Below, piece after piece: positions 1-5,565 of a stretch of DNA of 5,732 bases. Numbering within the stretch: the first letter of the stretch is position 1; the number at the start of each line of letters is the position of its first letter. The DNA is taken from the NCBI GenBank assembly GCA_029262935.1, contig JAJCYK010000549.1, positions 1-5,732 of the forward strand. Direction: 5' to 3'. The notes beneath the pieces are model-generated. The model searched no databases, had not been told where the DNA came from, and saw only the letters and a list, made by a program, of their open reading frames with translations. A program made the position numbers and the translations under genes. The stretch comes from Cytophagales bacterium. GTDB taxonomy: Bacteria; Bacteroidota; Bacteroidia; Cytophagales; Cyclobacteriaceae.

Positions 1-1
1 T

Positions 2-820
2 TTTCAGGATATTTTCGACCATATGGAGGCGTTTGACATTCCCTTGGAAGGTTTGCACACGGAAACCGGACCTGGAGTATACGAAGCGGCTATAAAATAT
101 TCGGATGCGTTGACAGCAGCAGACCGGGCCGTATTATTTAAAACAGGAGTCAAAGAAATTGCTTACCGGCATCAATGCATGGCCAGTTTCATGGCTAAAT
201 GGCATGTTAATTATCCTGGTTGTAGTGGTCATATACACCAAAGTTTATGGGACGATGCCTCCGAAAAAAACTTGTTTTATGATGCGGAGGCTCCACTAAA
301 AATGAGTAGTATAATGGAGCACTATATTGCCGGTCAATTGTATTGTCTGCCTCATATATTACCCATGTTTGCTCCTAATATCAATAGCTATAAGCGACTA
401 GTGGCAGGTGCCTGGGCTCCAACTACTTTAACCTGGGGTCTTGATAATCGTACCACAGCTTTGCGGGCTATTCCAGGTAGTGCGTCTTCAACCCGTTTAG
501 AAATGCGTGTGCCAGGTTCTGATGTCAATCCTTATTTGGCCATGGCTGCCGCCTTGGCCTCTGGATTATACGGCATACGTAAAGAACTTAAATTGGAGCA
601 GGCAGCCACGGTAGGCAATGGGTATGAAGAAAAGAAATATGGCGTGCTACCAGCTAGTTTAGAGCTAGCTACGAAGGCCATGGCGGATTCAGATATTGCC
701 AGCGAACTGTTTGAAGAAGAATTTGTTAAACATTTTACTCAAACCCGACTTTGGGAGTGCAAGCAATTTGCTCCGGTGGTTACGGATTGGGAATTAAAAA
801 GATATTTCGAAATCATATAA
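2..820 (+). CDS. Glutamine-synthetase-family gamma-glutamyl ligase (PuuA/GlnA-like), 5'-truncated
   Basis: This is the C-terminal catalytic part of a glutamine-synthetase-fold enzyme, which uses ATP to join the gamma-carboxyl of glutamate to an amine. The reading frame is open to the left edge, so the ATG at 23 is an internal Met. About 272 codons remain of a family that usually has 430-460. Visible signatures are EGLHTETGPG (nt 47-76, metal and glutamate site), SGHIHQS (224-244, nucleotide-site His region), NSYKRLVAG (383-409), DNRTTALR (443-466, catalytic Arg region) and RLEMRVPG followed by NPYLA (494-532). The tail TDWELKRYFE is typical of the PuuA-like branch. The usual adenylylated-Tyr motif of housekeeping GlnA (NLYDLP-like) is not seen; the equivalent stretch is NGYEEKKYGVLP. 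It abuts the alcohol dehydrogenase with no gap, and a PuuD-like hydrolase lies downstream, which favours gamma-glutamylation of an amine for catabolism over ammonia assimilation. The amine is unknown. The family call is sure; the substrate class is inference. Confidence 0.93.
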   Translation, partial: FQDIFDHMEAFDIPLEGLHTETGPGVYEAAIKYSDALTAADRAVLFKTGVKEIAYRHQCMASFMAKWHVNYPGCSGHIHQSLWDDASEKNLFYDAEAPLKMSSIMEHYIAGQLYCLPHILPMFAPNINSYKRLVAGAWAPTTLTWGLDNRTTALRAIPGSASSTRLEMRVPGSDVNPYLAMAAALASGLYGIRKELKLEQAATVGNGYEEKKYGVLPASLELATKAMADSDIASELFEEEFVKHFTQTRLWECKQFAPVVTDWELKRYFEII

Positions 821-1948
821 ATGCACCATTACAGTTTTCCAACCAACATTCGTTTTGGAGCCGGAGTTATTACCGAGTTACCAAGCTATCTGAAAACGCA
901 ACAACTGCATAAACCTTTGATAGTTACGGATCCGGTAATTAATGATTTGCCTTTCTTTCAAAAGATAATAGCTGATTTAAAACGCGCAGGGTTAGCGCCT
1001 GTTATCTTTTCTGAGATTCATAAAAACCCCATCAAATCGGATGTATTAGCTGGTAAAATGGCCTACGGGCAAAACGCGGATTGTGTGGTGGGAATAGGAG
1101 GAGGAGCTGCAATGGATGTAGCCAGAGCAATAACATTAAGTATCCATCATGATAGGGATCTGTTTGATTATGACGACTTGGACGGTGGGAGTGTATTGAT
1201 CACCGAACCGGTGCCGGCCTTTATTACGGTACCCACCACCTCTGGTACAGGTAGTGAGGTGGGCAGGGCTGCCATAATTTCTGAAGATGATACTAAAAGA
1301 AAGCGTATCCTCTTCCATCCTAAGCTTCTCGCACGGCAGGTTTTTGCTGACCCTGAGCTGACTTATGATTTGCCGCAAGCGGTGACTGCTGCTACTGGCA
1401 TGGACGCTTTAACTCATCATATGGAAGCATACATTGCTAAAGGGTTTCATCCTATGTGCGAAGGAATTGCTCTGGAAGGAATTCGGTTAATTATTAAAGC
1501 ACTGCCGTTGGCTGTTGGTGCGCCCGACACGCAGTCTAGAAGCGATATGATGATTGCCTCTTTGATGGGTGCCGTGGCTTTTCAAAAAGGTTTAGGGATT
1601 GTCCATGCAATTTCTCATCCTTTGTCAACTTTATTGGATATGCATCACGGCCTGGCAAATGCCGTTAACTTGCCCTATGGGATGGATTTTAATTACCCCG
1701 TTTGCCGGAGTCATTTCCAAAGAATGAGTGAAGTTATGGGCTTAAAAAAGGGTATTGACATAAAGAATTTCTTGCTGGATTTTAACACCAGTTTGGGTTT
1801 GCCTTTGAAATTAAAAGACTGTGGCGTAACACAGGATAATGTTGATGACCTCACCTCATTAGCTACTGGGGATTTTTGTTTACCTGCTAATCCGCGAGAT
1901 GCCTCCCCGGCCGAAATAAAAGACCTGTATTTACAAGCCATAGGATGA
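821..1948 (+). CDS. Iron-containing (group III) alcohol dehydrogenase
   Basis: This is a full-length (375 aa) NAD(P)-dependent iron alcohol dehydrogenase, expected to interconvert an alcohol and an aldehyde in the cytoplasm. The N-terminal Rossmann-like half carries the dinucleotide loop GIGGGAAMD (residues 91-99) and the family block TVPTTSGTGSEV (136-147). The C-terminal helical half supplies the metal ligands. By alignment to E. coli FucO (D196, H200, H263, H277), these are D195 and H199 in GMDALTHH, H262 in VHAISH and H276 in HHGLANA. All four are present, so the enzyme should be active. The ATG directly follows the TAA of the ligase gene, and the gene's TGA overlaps the next ATG, so the genes are very probably co-transcribed and translationally coupled. 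Between a gamma-glutamyl ligase and a gamma-glutamyl hydrolase, a likely substrate is a gamma-glutamylated amino alcohol, for example gamma-glutamylethanolamide. That is an inference from context; this family is broad in substrate and the sequence alone does not fix it. Confidence 0.95.
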   Translation: MHHYSFPTNIRFGAGVITELPSYLKTQQLHKPLIVTDPVINDLPFFQKIIADLKRAGLAPVIFSEIHKNPIKSDVLAGKMAYGQNADCVVGIGGGAAMDVARAITLSIHHDRDLFDYDDLDGGSVLITEPVPAFITVPTTSGTGSEVGRAAIISEDDTKRKRILFHPKLLARQVFADPELTYDLPQAVTAATGMDALTHHMEAYIAKGFHPMCEGIALEGIRLIIKALPLAVGAPDTQSRSDMMIASLMGAVAFQKGLGIVHAISHPLSTLLDMHHGLANAVNLPYGMDFNYPVCRSHFQRMSEVMGLKKGIDIKNFLLDFNTSLGLPLKLKDCGVTQDNVDDLTSLATGDFCLPANPRDASPAEIKDLYLQAIG

Positions 1949-2688
1949 AAAAGATCGGAGTTAGTGCCTGTTTTATGTATCCAGACGTTGGTAGAACAGT
2001 CTTTGGACCCAAAACTTTAAGCTATTTGGAACAGGACATGGCCACCTACTTGTATCGGTTTGGAGCTTTTCCAGTGTTAATCCCAGATTTGCCAGATGAA
2101 CCATTAGAATCCTTTCTCTCCACTTTTGATGGTTTTGTTTTTCAAGGAGGAACGGATATTGCACCGCTTTCTTATGGGGAACAGCCATTGCCCAACAGCC
2201 AGTGGCCGGGGGATCCCTATCGAGATAATTACGAACTAAAAGTATTGGACTTTGCTATCAAAAACGACAAACCTGTTTTGGGAATATGCCGAGGATTTCA
2301 ACTGCTCAATGTATACTTTGGTGGAACCTTATACCAAGATATCAACACGCAACTTGATACAAAAGTATTGCATCGCGATGCTCAATTATATGACCAAGTA
2401 AAACATAAGATTCATTTTACTGCCGGAGGCTTACTAGAGGAACTTCATCCCGAGGCGGAAAGTTATTGGGTAAATAGTGTCCATCATCAAGGAGTTAAAC
2501 AACTTGGAGAGGACTTAAAAATATCGGCCGTTAGTAGTGAAGATCAACTAGTGGAGGCTTTTTATTGGACAAAAACTGCCCCGGGCCAAGTAATGGGAGT
2601 ACAGTGGCATCCGGAATTCTTTAGAAACCACCCCCAGGATCTAATCGATGGGGACTTGATTTATCAGTACTTTTTACGTTTTTGTTAA
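1945..2688 (+). CDS. Gamma-glutamyl hydrolase, class I glutamine amidotransferase fold (PuuD-like, peptidase C26)
   Basis: This 247-residue protein matches the usual length of PuuD-type enzymes, which cleave the gamma-glutamyl amide bond of compounds such as gamma-glutamyl-GABA and release glutamate. The whole triad is visible: nucleophile C115 in GICRGFQLLN (113-122), then H222 and E224 in VQWHPEF (219-225). Other family marks are FQGGTDIAP (66-74), which forms the oxyanion and substrate side, GGTLYQD (126-132) and NSVHHQGVK (177-185). There is no synthetase domain, so it works as a stand-alone hydrolase. The ATG overlaps the dehydrogenase stop by 4 nt (ATGA), a classical coupling arrangement that also fixes the start. 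In this operon it is expected to act last, removing the glutamate cap after the alcohol has been oxidised through the aldehyde to the acid. A role in folate polyglutamate or general peptide hydrolysis is less likely, given its neighbours. Confidence 0.93.
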   Translation: MKKIGVSACFMYPDVGRTVFGPKTLSYLEQDMATYLYRFGAFPVLIPDLPDEPLESFLSTFDGFVFQGGTDIAPLSYGEQPLPNSQWPGDPYRDNYELKVLDFAIKNDKPVLGICRGFQLLNVYFGGTLYQDINTQLDTKVLHRDAQLYDQVKHKIHFTAGGLLEELHPEAESYWVNSVHHQGVKQLGEDLKISAVSSEDQLVEAFYWTKTAPGQVMGVQWHPEFFRNHPQDLIDGDLIYQYFLRFC

Positions 2689-2749
2689 ACCCTGATCTCA
2701 GGACGCTTTTAATTACAGCAAATGATTACTTTCCAAATAGTAGTTGCTT

Positions 2750-4120
2750 ATGAAGATTATTAATCCAGCCACCGAACGGGTCATTAGAAATCTAAAGACA
2801 GATACAGTTATCCAAATTCAAGAAAAATTCAAATTTGCTAAAGAGGCTCAATTGATATGGCAGAAACAATCCATTGACGATCGCTTGGAAACTGTGAAAA
2901 AGTTCAGTCATTTATTAGCAAAGCGCCAAGAAAAACTAGCGGCTTTATTAACCCAGGAAATGGGTAAACCGATAGGTCAAGCTAGAGGGGAGATTGAAGG
3001 AGCCCAGGCTAGAATTAATTATTTTATTGAAAACAGCTCTCGCTATTTGACTGAGGAGGTAGTTTGGGAACAGCCTGGGTTACAAGAGGTAATTTCTTAT
3101 GAACCTTTGGGCGTTATAGCCAACATATCGGCTTGGAATTATCCCTACCTGGTAGGCGTTAATGTATTTATTCCAGCACTCATCGGAGGAAATGCCGTTT
3201 TGTATAAACCATCAGAACATACCCAACTTACTGGCCTGGAAATACAAAGACTCTGGAATCAATGTGGCGTACCAGAAGGACTTTTTCAAACTATCACTGG
3301 TGCCGGAGATGCCGGCCAAACTTTGATTGATCTACCCTTACAAGGATATTTTTTTACAGGATCCTACACCACCGGACAGGCAATTTACGAGCAAGTAGCT
3401 ACCAAAATGGTGCCTTGCCAAATGGAGCTAGGAGGCAAAGACCCCTTATATGTAGCTGCTAACAATAGCAAATTAAAACAAGCAGCAGCAGCAGCAGTGG
3501 ATGGGGCATTCTATAACAACGGGCAGAGCTGCTGCGCGGTAGAGCGCATATATGTACACCAAAGTGTATATCATGATTTCATCAATCTATTTGTGCAAGA
3601 AGTGAAACAATTGAAGTTGGGAGATCCCATGGACCCCACTGTTTATATTGGACCTTTAGCTAGAAAGCAACAAATAGACGTATTACAGGATCAGATTGAA
3701 GATGCCCAGGCACTTGGGGGGAAGCTGCTTTCTGGCGGCCAGGCTGAAACGCGACAAGGGTATTTTTTTCAGCCTACTGTAGTGATTAATACCAATCATA
3801 ATATGAAGTTAATGACTGAAGAAACGTTCGGTCCATTAATCGGAATTCAGCAAGTAAAGGATGATAAAGAGGCGCTAACCTTAATGACGGATACTCCCTA
3901 CGGACTTACGGCCTCAGTATTTTCAGAGGACCAACAACAAGCCCGTGAGATCTTGGACCAGTTACCCACAGGGAGTGGTTATTGGAACTGTTCGGATCGA
4001 GTTAGTGCTCGTTTGCCCTGGTCGGGGAGAGGGCATTCTGGATTTGGGACCACCCTATCACACCTGGGAATCCGGTCTTTCGTGCAACCAAAGGGGTATC
4101 ATTTGAAGGAGAATATTTAA
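2750..4120 (+). CDS. NAD(P)-dependent aldehyde dehydrogenase
   Basis: This is an aldehyde dehydrogenase of 456 aa, oxidising an aldehyde to a carboxylate. I chose the ATG at 2750; a TTG at 2744 in the same frame would add two residues, but the protein reads naturally from MKIINPATE. Numbered from that ATG, the catalytic residues are N130 (WNYP, oxyanion), K153 and E156 (YKPSE, cofactor), the FTGS turn (202-205), E226 (MELGG, general base), C261 (GQSCC, nucleophile) and E358/F360 (EETFGP, cofactor). All are present, so it should be active. A second Cys, C262, follows the nucleophile. The C-terminal segment LPWSGRGHSGFGTTLSHLG departs from the common PFGGxKxSG form, placing it in a less-studied ALDH branch. 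The gene starts 61 nt after the hydrolase. It probably oxidises the aldehyde made by the iron dehydrogenase, giving a gamma-glutamyl amino acid. A succinate-semialdehyde-type role is the main alternative. Confidence 0.93.
   Translation: MKIINPATERVIRNLKTDTVIQIQEKFKFAKEAQLIWQKQSIDDRLETVKKFSHLLAKRQEKLAALLTQEMGKPIGQARGEIEGAQARINYFIENSSRYLTEEVVWEQPGLQEVISYEPLGVIANISAWNYPYLVGVNVFIPALIGGNAVLYKPSEHTQLTGLEIQRLWNQCGVPEGLFQTITGAGDAGQTLIDLPLQGYFFTGSYTTGQAIYEQVATKMVPCQMELGGKDPLYVAANNSKLKQAAAAAVDGAFYNNGQSCCAVERIYVHQSVYHDFINLFVQEVKQLKLGDPMDPTVYIGPLARKQQIDVLQDQIEDAQALGGKLLSGGQAETRQGYFFQPTVVINTNHNMKLMTEETFGPLIGIQQVKDDKEALTLMTDTPYGLTASVFSEDQQQAREILDQLPTGSGYWNCSDRVSARLPWSGRGHSGFGTTLSHLGIRSFVQPKGYHLKENI
3482..3496 (+). 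repeat. (GCA)5 trinucleotide run inside the aldehyde dehydrogenase gene
   Basis: Five consecutive GCA codons encode five alanines in KQAAAAAVDGAF, a helix just before the catalytic-Cys motif. The unit is three bases, so changes in copy number would lengthen or shorten the alanine run without breaking the frame. It may simply be a codon coincidence. Confidence 0.7.
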
Positions 4121-4181
4121 CTATTTATCAATTAATAGTTATAATTAAGTACACGAAACTTCTGATCATATACCTCATTAA

Positions 4182-4190
4182 TTTTTTTTT
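4182..4190 (+). repeat. Nine-T homopolymer directly before the DoxX-like gene
   Basis: T9 followed by AA sits immediately before the ATG at 4193, where a ribosome-binding site would normally be, and no purine-rich Shine-Dalgarno sequence is seen. It ends a 72-nt AT-rich spacer (4121-4192) that also holds an 8-bp AT-rich inverted repeat, TAACTATT (4118-4125) and AATAGTTA (4134-4141), overlapping the aldehyde dehydrogenase stop. No clear promoter could be picked out in the spacer. The run could slip in length and alter the leader, but no effect can be shown from one sequence. Confidence 0.6.
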
Positions 4191-4192
4191 AA

Positions 4193-4573
4193 ATGAAATA
4201 TGTACTTATAGTATTGCGAATTGCGGTTGCCTTGATCCTGTTGCAAACCTTATGGTTCAAATTCCAAGCGCATCCTGATAGTGTTTACATATTCAAAAAA
4301 GTAGGACTTGAGCCTTACGGACGTATTGGTATTGGTATTTTGGAATTGATTGCCTCCATATTGATTTTAATTCCTAAAACGGTATGGATGGGCGCCCTGT
4401 TGACTGTGGGAATTATTGCTGGAGCAATTATGATGCACTTAACTAAATTAGGAATCGATGTGAATGGTGATGGAGGGACATTATTCTATTTAGCACTTAT
4501 CACCTTGTTTCTAGGTGTAGTTGTTTTATGGTTTAATCGTAAAAATTTACCAATAGTGGGTAGCCGGCTCTAA
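4193..4573 (+). CDS. DoxX-like small integral membrane protein
   Basis: This is a 126-residue, strongly hydrophobic protein with four likely transmembrane helices: about 3-21, 44-61, 64-83 and 95-114. The loop between the first two carries FKFQAHPDSVYIF, and PYGRIGIGILELIASILILIP opens the second helix. The length, the four-helix layout and the GxxELxxxxLxLxP pattern fit the DoxX/DoxX-like superfamily, whose members sit in the inner membrane and are mostly uncharacterised; some are linked to thiosulfate:quinone oxidation or redox stress. No heme or metal ligands stand out that would give a reaction here. The loop between helices 3 and 4 contains DVNGDGG (89-95), an acidic turn. The gene is coupled to the next one by a TAATG junction (stop and start share one base), so the two products probably work together. 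It has its own 72-nt upstream spacer and may be transcribed separately from the catabolic operon. The superfamily is likely; the function is unknown. Confidence 0.85.
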   Translation: MKYVLIVLRIAVALILLQTLWFKFQAHPDSVYIFKKVGLEPYGRIGIGILELIASILILIPKTVWMGALLTVGIIAGAIMMHLTKLGIDVNGDGGTLFYLALITLFLGVVVLWFNRKNLPIVGSRL

Positions 4574-4917
4574 TGCAAACCAGTTATAATTTCAACAATA
4601 AGACCTTCAAACTGTTGGCGAATTCCAGTAAAGGAAAGGCCACTGATGAAACAGTGTTCCATTACCAACAACAAGACGATCGGGTTACTGCAACCTATAG
4701 TGGAGGATCAATCGTCATAGGCACTATAATCGCTCGGTTATCTGGAGATCGATTGCATATGCTTTACCAATGTCTAACCACTGATCAAGAATTAATGGCT
4801 GGTAAGGCTACAGCCGAAATAAGGCTAAATGAGCAAGCCAAAATCCATTTAAAATTGCACTGGCAGTGGTTGGAAGATAAAGAAAGAAACGGAATATCGG
4901 AGTATGTGGAGATTTGA
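4573..4917 (+). CDS. Small conserved protein of unknown function (114 aa, probably beta-rich)
   Basis: The start is fixed by the overlap with the DoxX-like gene (TAATG at 4571-4575). The 114-residue product has no signal peptide or membrane segment and alternates polar and hydrophobic residues, as in a small beta-sheet or barrel fold. Examples are VTATYSGGSIVIGTIIARL and the paired WQW near the C-terminus (residues 96-98). From memory, small proteins with this layout (an FxYQQ segment, TYSGGxIxxG, ELMxGKA, then WQW and a final EYVEI-like end) are common in Bacteroidota. They are sometimes labelled 'n-acetylglutamate synthase'; I see no acetyltransferase motif (no Q/RxxGxG/A) and consider that name unsupported. 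Coupling to the DoxX-like membrane protein suggests a shared but unknown role. I am confident that it is a gene, and I do not assign a function. Confidence 0.85.
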   Translation: MQTSYNFNNKTFKLLANSSKGKATDETVFHYQQQDDRVTATYSGGSIVIGTIIARLSGDRLHMLYQCLTTDQELMAGKATAEIRLNEQAKIHLKLHWQWLEDKERNGISEYVEI

Positions 4918-4987
4918 GTAGTTTACGAAATGGGATTCGCATTTCTACCCGGTCAGGTCCTTTTTCTTAAACTTTAATTTTGTCGGC

Positions 4988-5013
4988 TGTACTACCCCAT
5001 TTTGGGTAGTACA
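4988..5013 (+). terminator. Perfect 10-bp inverted repeat, candidate terminator (or operator)
   Basis: TGTACTACCC (4988-4997), a 6-nt loop CATTTT, and GGGTAGTACA (5004-5013) form a perfect 10-bp stem with five G-C pairs. It lies 70 nt after the stop of the 114-residue gene, as expected for the end of the DoxX-like transcription unit. The following tract is only TTTGTGATGTATTT, a poor U-run, so an operator for the downstream gene is a real alternative. The right arm overlaps a TACATTTG octamer resembling a -7 element. Confidence 0.45.
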
Positions 5014-5084
5014 TTTGTGATGTATTTAAAATTATAATATCCTGATTATCAATAATATAAACAGCAATTGTTGTGTTAATTATC

Positions 5085-5201
5085 TCACTTAAAACAGGCT
5101 GCTTGTAAATGCCATGTTAAAATCCTTGGCTCAATGTTTTTTTGAACCTTATTCCATGCGCTTCCGTAATAATGTCCATACTCTTTAGGGAGGTCATTCA
5201 T
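5085..5201 (-). pseudogene. Possible relic of an IS5-type transposase N-terminus
   Basis: On the minus strand, an open stretch (ATG at 5201, TGA ending at 5085; open upstream to about 5234) encodes 38 residues beginning MNDLPKEYGHYYGSAWNKV. The segment DLPKEYGHYYGSAWNKVQKN resembles the WRDLPxxFGxWxxVYxRFxRW block near the N-terminus of IS5-family transposases. The similarity is by eye only and short. The rest of the transposase and the terminal inverted repeats are not visible, so if it is real it is a decayed fragment. Chance is a serious alternative. Confidence 0.2.
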
Positions 5202-5255
5202 GCAAATACGCTTTGAGTCAATTTTATTTGATATTTAACAAACGCGAGTAGTACC

Positions 5256-5531
5256 ATGATAAAAGTATTGGTTGAACATTTCTTGAACAAGCCGGGAATT
5301 GCCTTCTTCCCCCAAGGGGTTAGCGAAGTTGAGCAAACGTTGACCAACCATCATGGATTCAAATCAATCGAAAAACTTACCATTCTCAATGATACCTCAA
5401 GGAACTTCCTGCTATTGGTACTTGACGATTTAGCCTCCTTACGGGGATGGGCCAGCAGTGCGGCCCGCGATCATGAGATGGATAAACTAACACCCTATAT
5501 GCTAGGCCAATCAAAGGAGCCAAACGTTTGA
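5256..5531 (+). CDS. Small protein of the antibiotic-biosynthesis-monooxygenase-like (dimeric alpha/beta barrel) fold
   Basis: The 91-residue product has the length and layout of an ABM-like ferredoxin-fold protein. Strand 1 is IKVLVEHFL, then comes a helix with SEVEQTLTNHHGF, strand 2 SIEKLTILND, strand 3 NFLLLVLDD, and a helix SLRGWASSAARDHEMDKL whose spaced W, S and H (the Trp-x-x-Ser ... His pattern) recall the ABM signature. Such proteins work as homodimers in cofactor-free oxygenation, heme breakdown or unknown roles; the catalytic residues are not conserved enough to name a reaction. No signal peptide or membrane segment is visible. The ATG at 5256 was chosen because the hydrophobic first strand starts at once after it; there is no clear Shine-Dalgarno sequence. 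The gene lies 34 nt before the next one, so the two may share a transcript. The fold assignment is moderate; the function is unknown. Confidence 0.8.
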   Translation: MIKVLVEHFLNKPGIAFFPQGVSEVEQTLTNHHGFKSIEKLTILNDTSRNFLLLVLDDLASLRGWASSAARDHEMDKLTPYMLGQSKEPNV

Positions 5532-5565
5532 AAGCCATTAGCAGGGGAATATAACCTAGAGAATT

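Larger units (their letters stand above)
4918..5255. other. 338-nt intergenic region without a confident gene
   Basis: This is an AT-rich spacer between the 114-residue gene and the next gene. It holds a short hairpin candidate just after the stop (GAAATG at 4927-4932 and CATTTC at 4940-4945), a perfect 10-bp inverted repeat (4988-5013), and a weak minus-strand coding relic (5085-5201). Two octamers match the Bacteroidota -7 consensus TAnnTTTG (TAATTTTG at 4975-4982 and TACATTTG at 5010-5017), but neither has a properly spaced TTG element upstream. A purine stretch GGGAGG (5188-5193) precedes a 12-codon plus-strand reading frame (ATG 5200 to TAA 5238) that is too short to call. No tRNA or other structured RNA was recognised. 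Confidence 0.7.

Noticed and set aside
1136..1378. Minus-strand open frame inside the iron alcohol dehydrogenase gene
   Set aside because: It lies wholly within a strongly supported gene, and its protein has no recognisable pattern; it is a shadow of the sense codons.
1711..1941. Minus-strand open frame at the end of the iron alcohol dehydrogenase gene
   Set aside because: It is antisense to a conserved coding region, with no domain-like features or plausible start context.
1973..2188. Minus-strand open frame inside the PuuD-like gene
   Set aside because: It is antisense to the N-terminal half of a well-conserved hydrolase, and its product looks random.
2744..2752. TTG at 2744 as the start of the aldehyde dehydrogenase
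   Set aside because: An ATG two codons later (2750) gives the natural family N-terminus, and neither site has a Shine-Dalgarno sequence that would favour the TTG.
4118..4141. 8-bp inverted repeat after the aldehyde dehydrogenase as an intrinsic terminator
   Set aside because: The stem has a single G-C pair and no T-run directly after it, so it is too weak to call; AT-rich spacers often contain such repeats by chance.
4927..4945. Short hairpin GAAATG/CATTTC after the 114-residue gene as a terminator
   Set aside because: It has only six pairs, and the nearest T-run starts 15 nt further on, so it does not have terminator geometry.
4975..5017. TAATTTTG and TACATTTG as Bacteroidota -7 promoter elements
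   Set aside because: Both match TAnnTTTG, but neither has a TTG element at about 19-21 nt upstream, and such octamers are frequent in AT-rich DNA.
5200..5238. 12-codon plus-strand frame preceded by GGGAGG as a leader peptide
   Set aside because: It is very short, shows no regulatory codon pattern, and has no attenuator-like hairpins between it and the next gene.
4918..5255. CRISPR array, tRNA or riboswitch in the large intergenic region
   Set aside because: No regularly spaced direct repeats, cloverleaf or recognisable aptamer core could be found.
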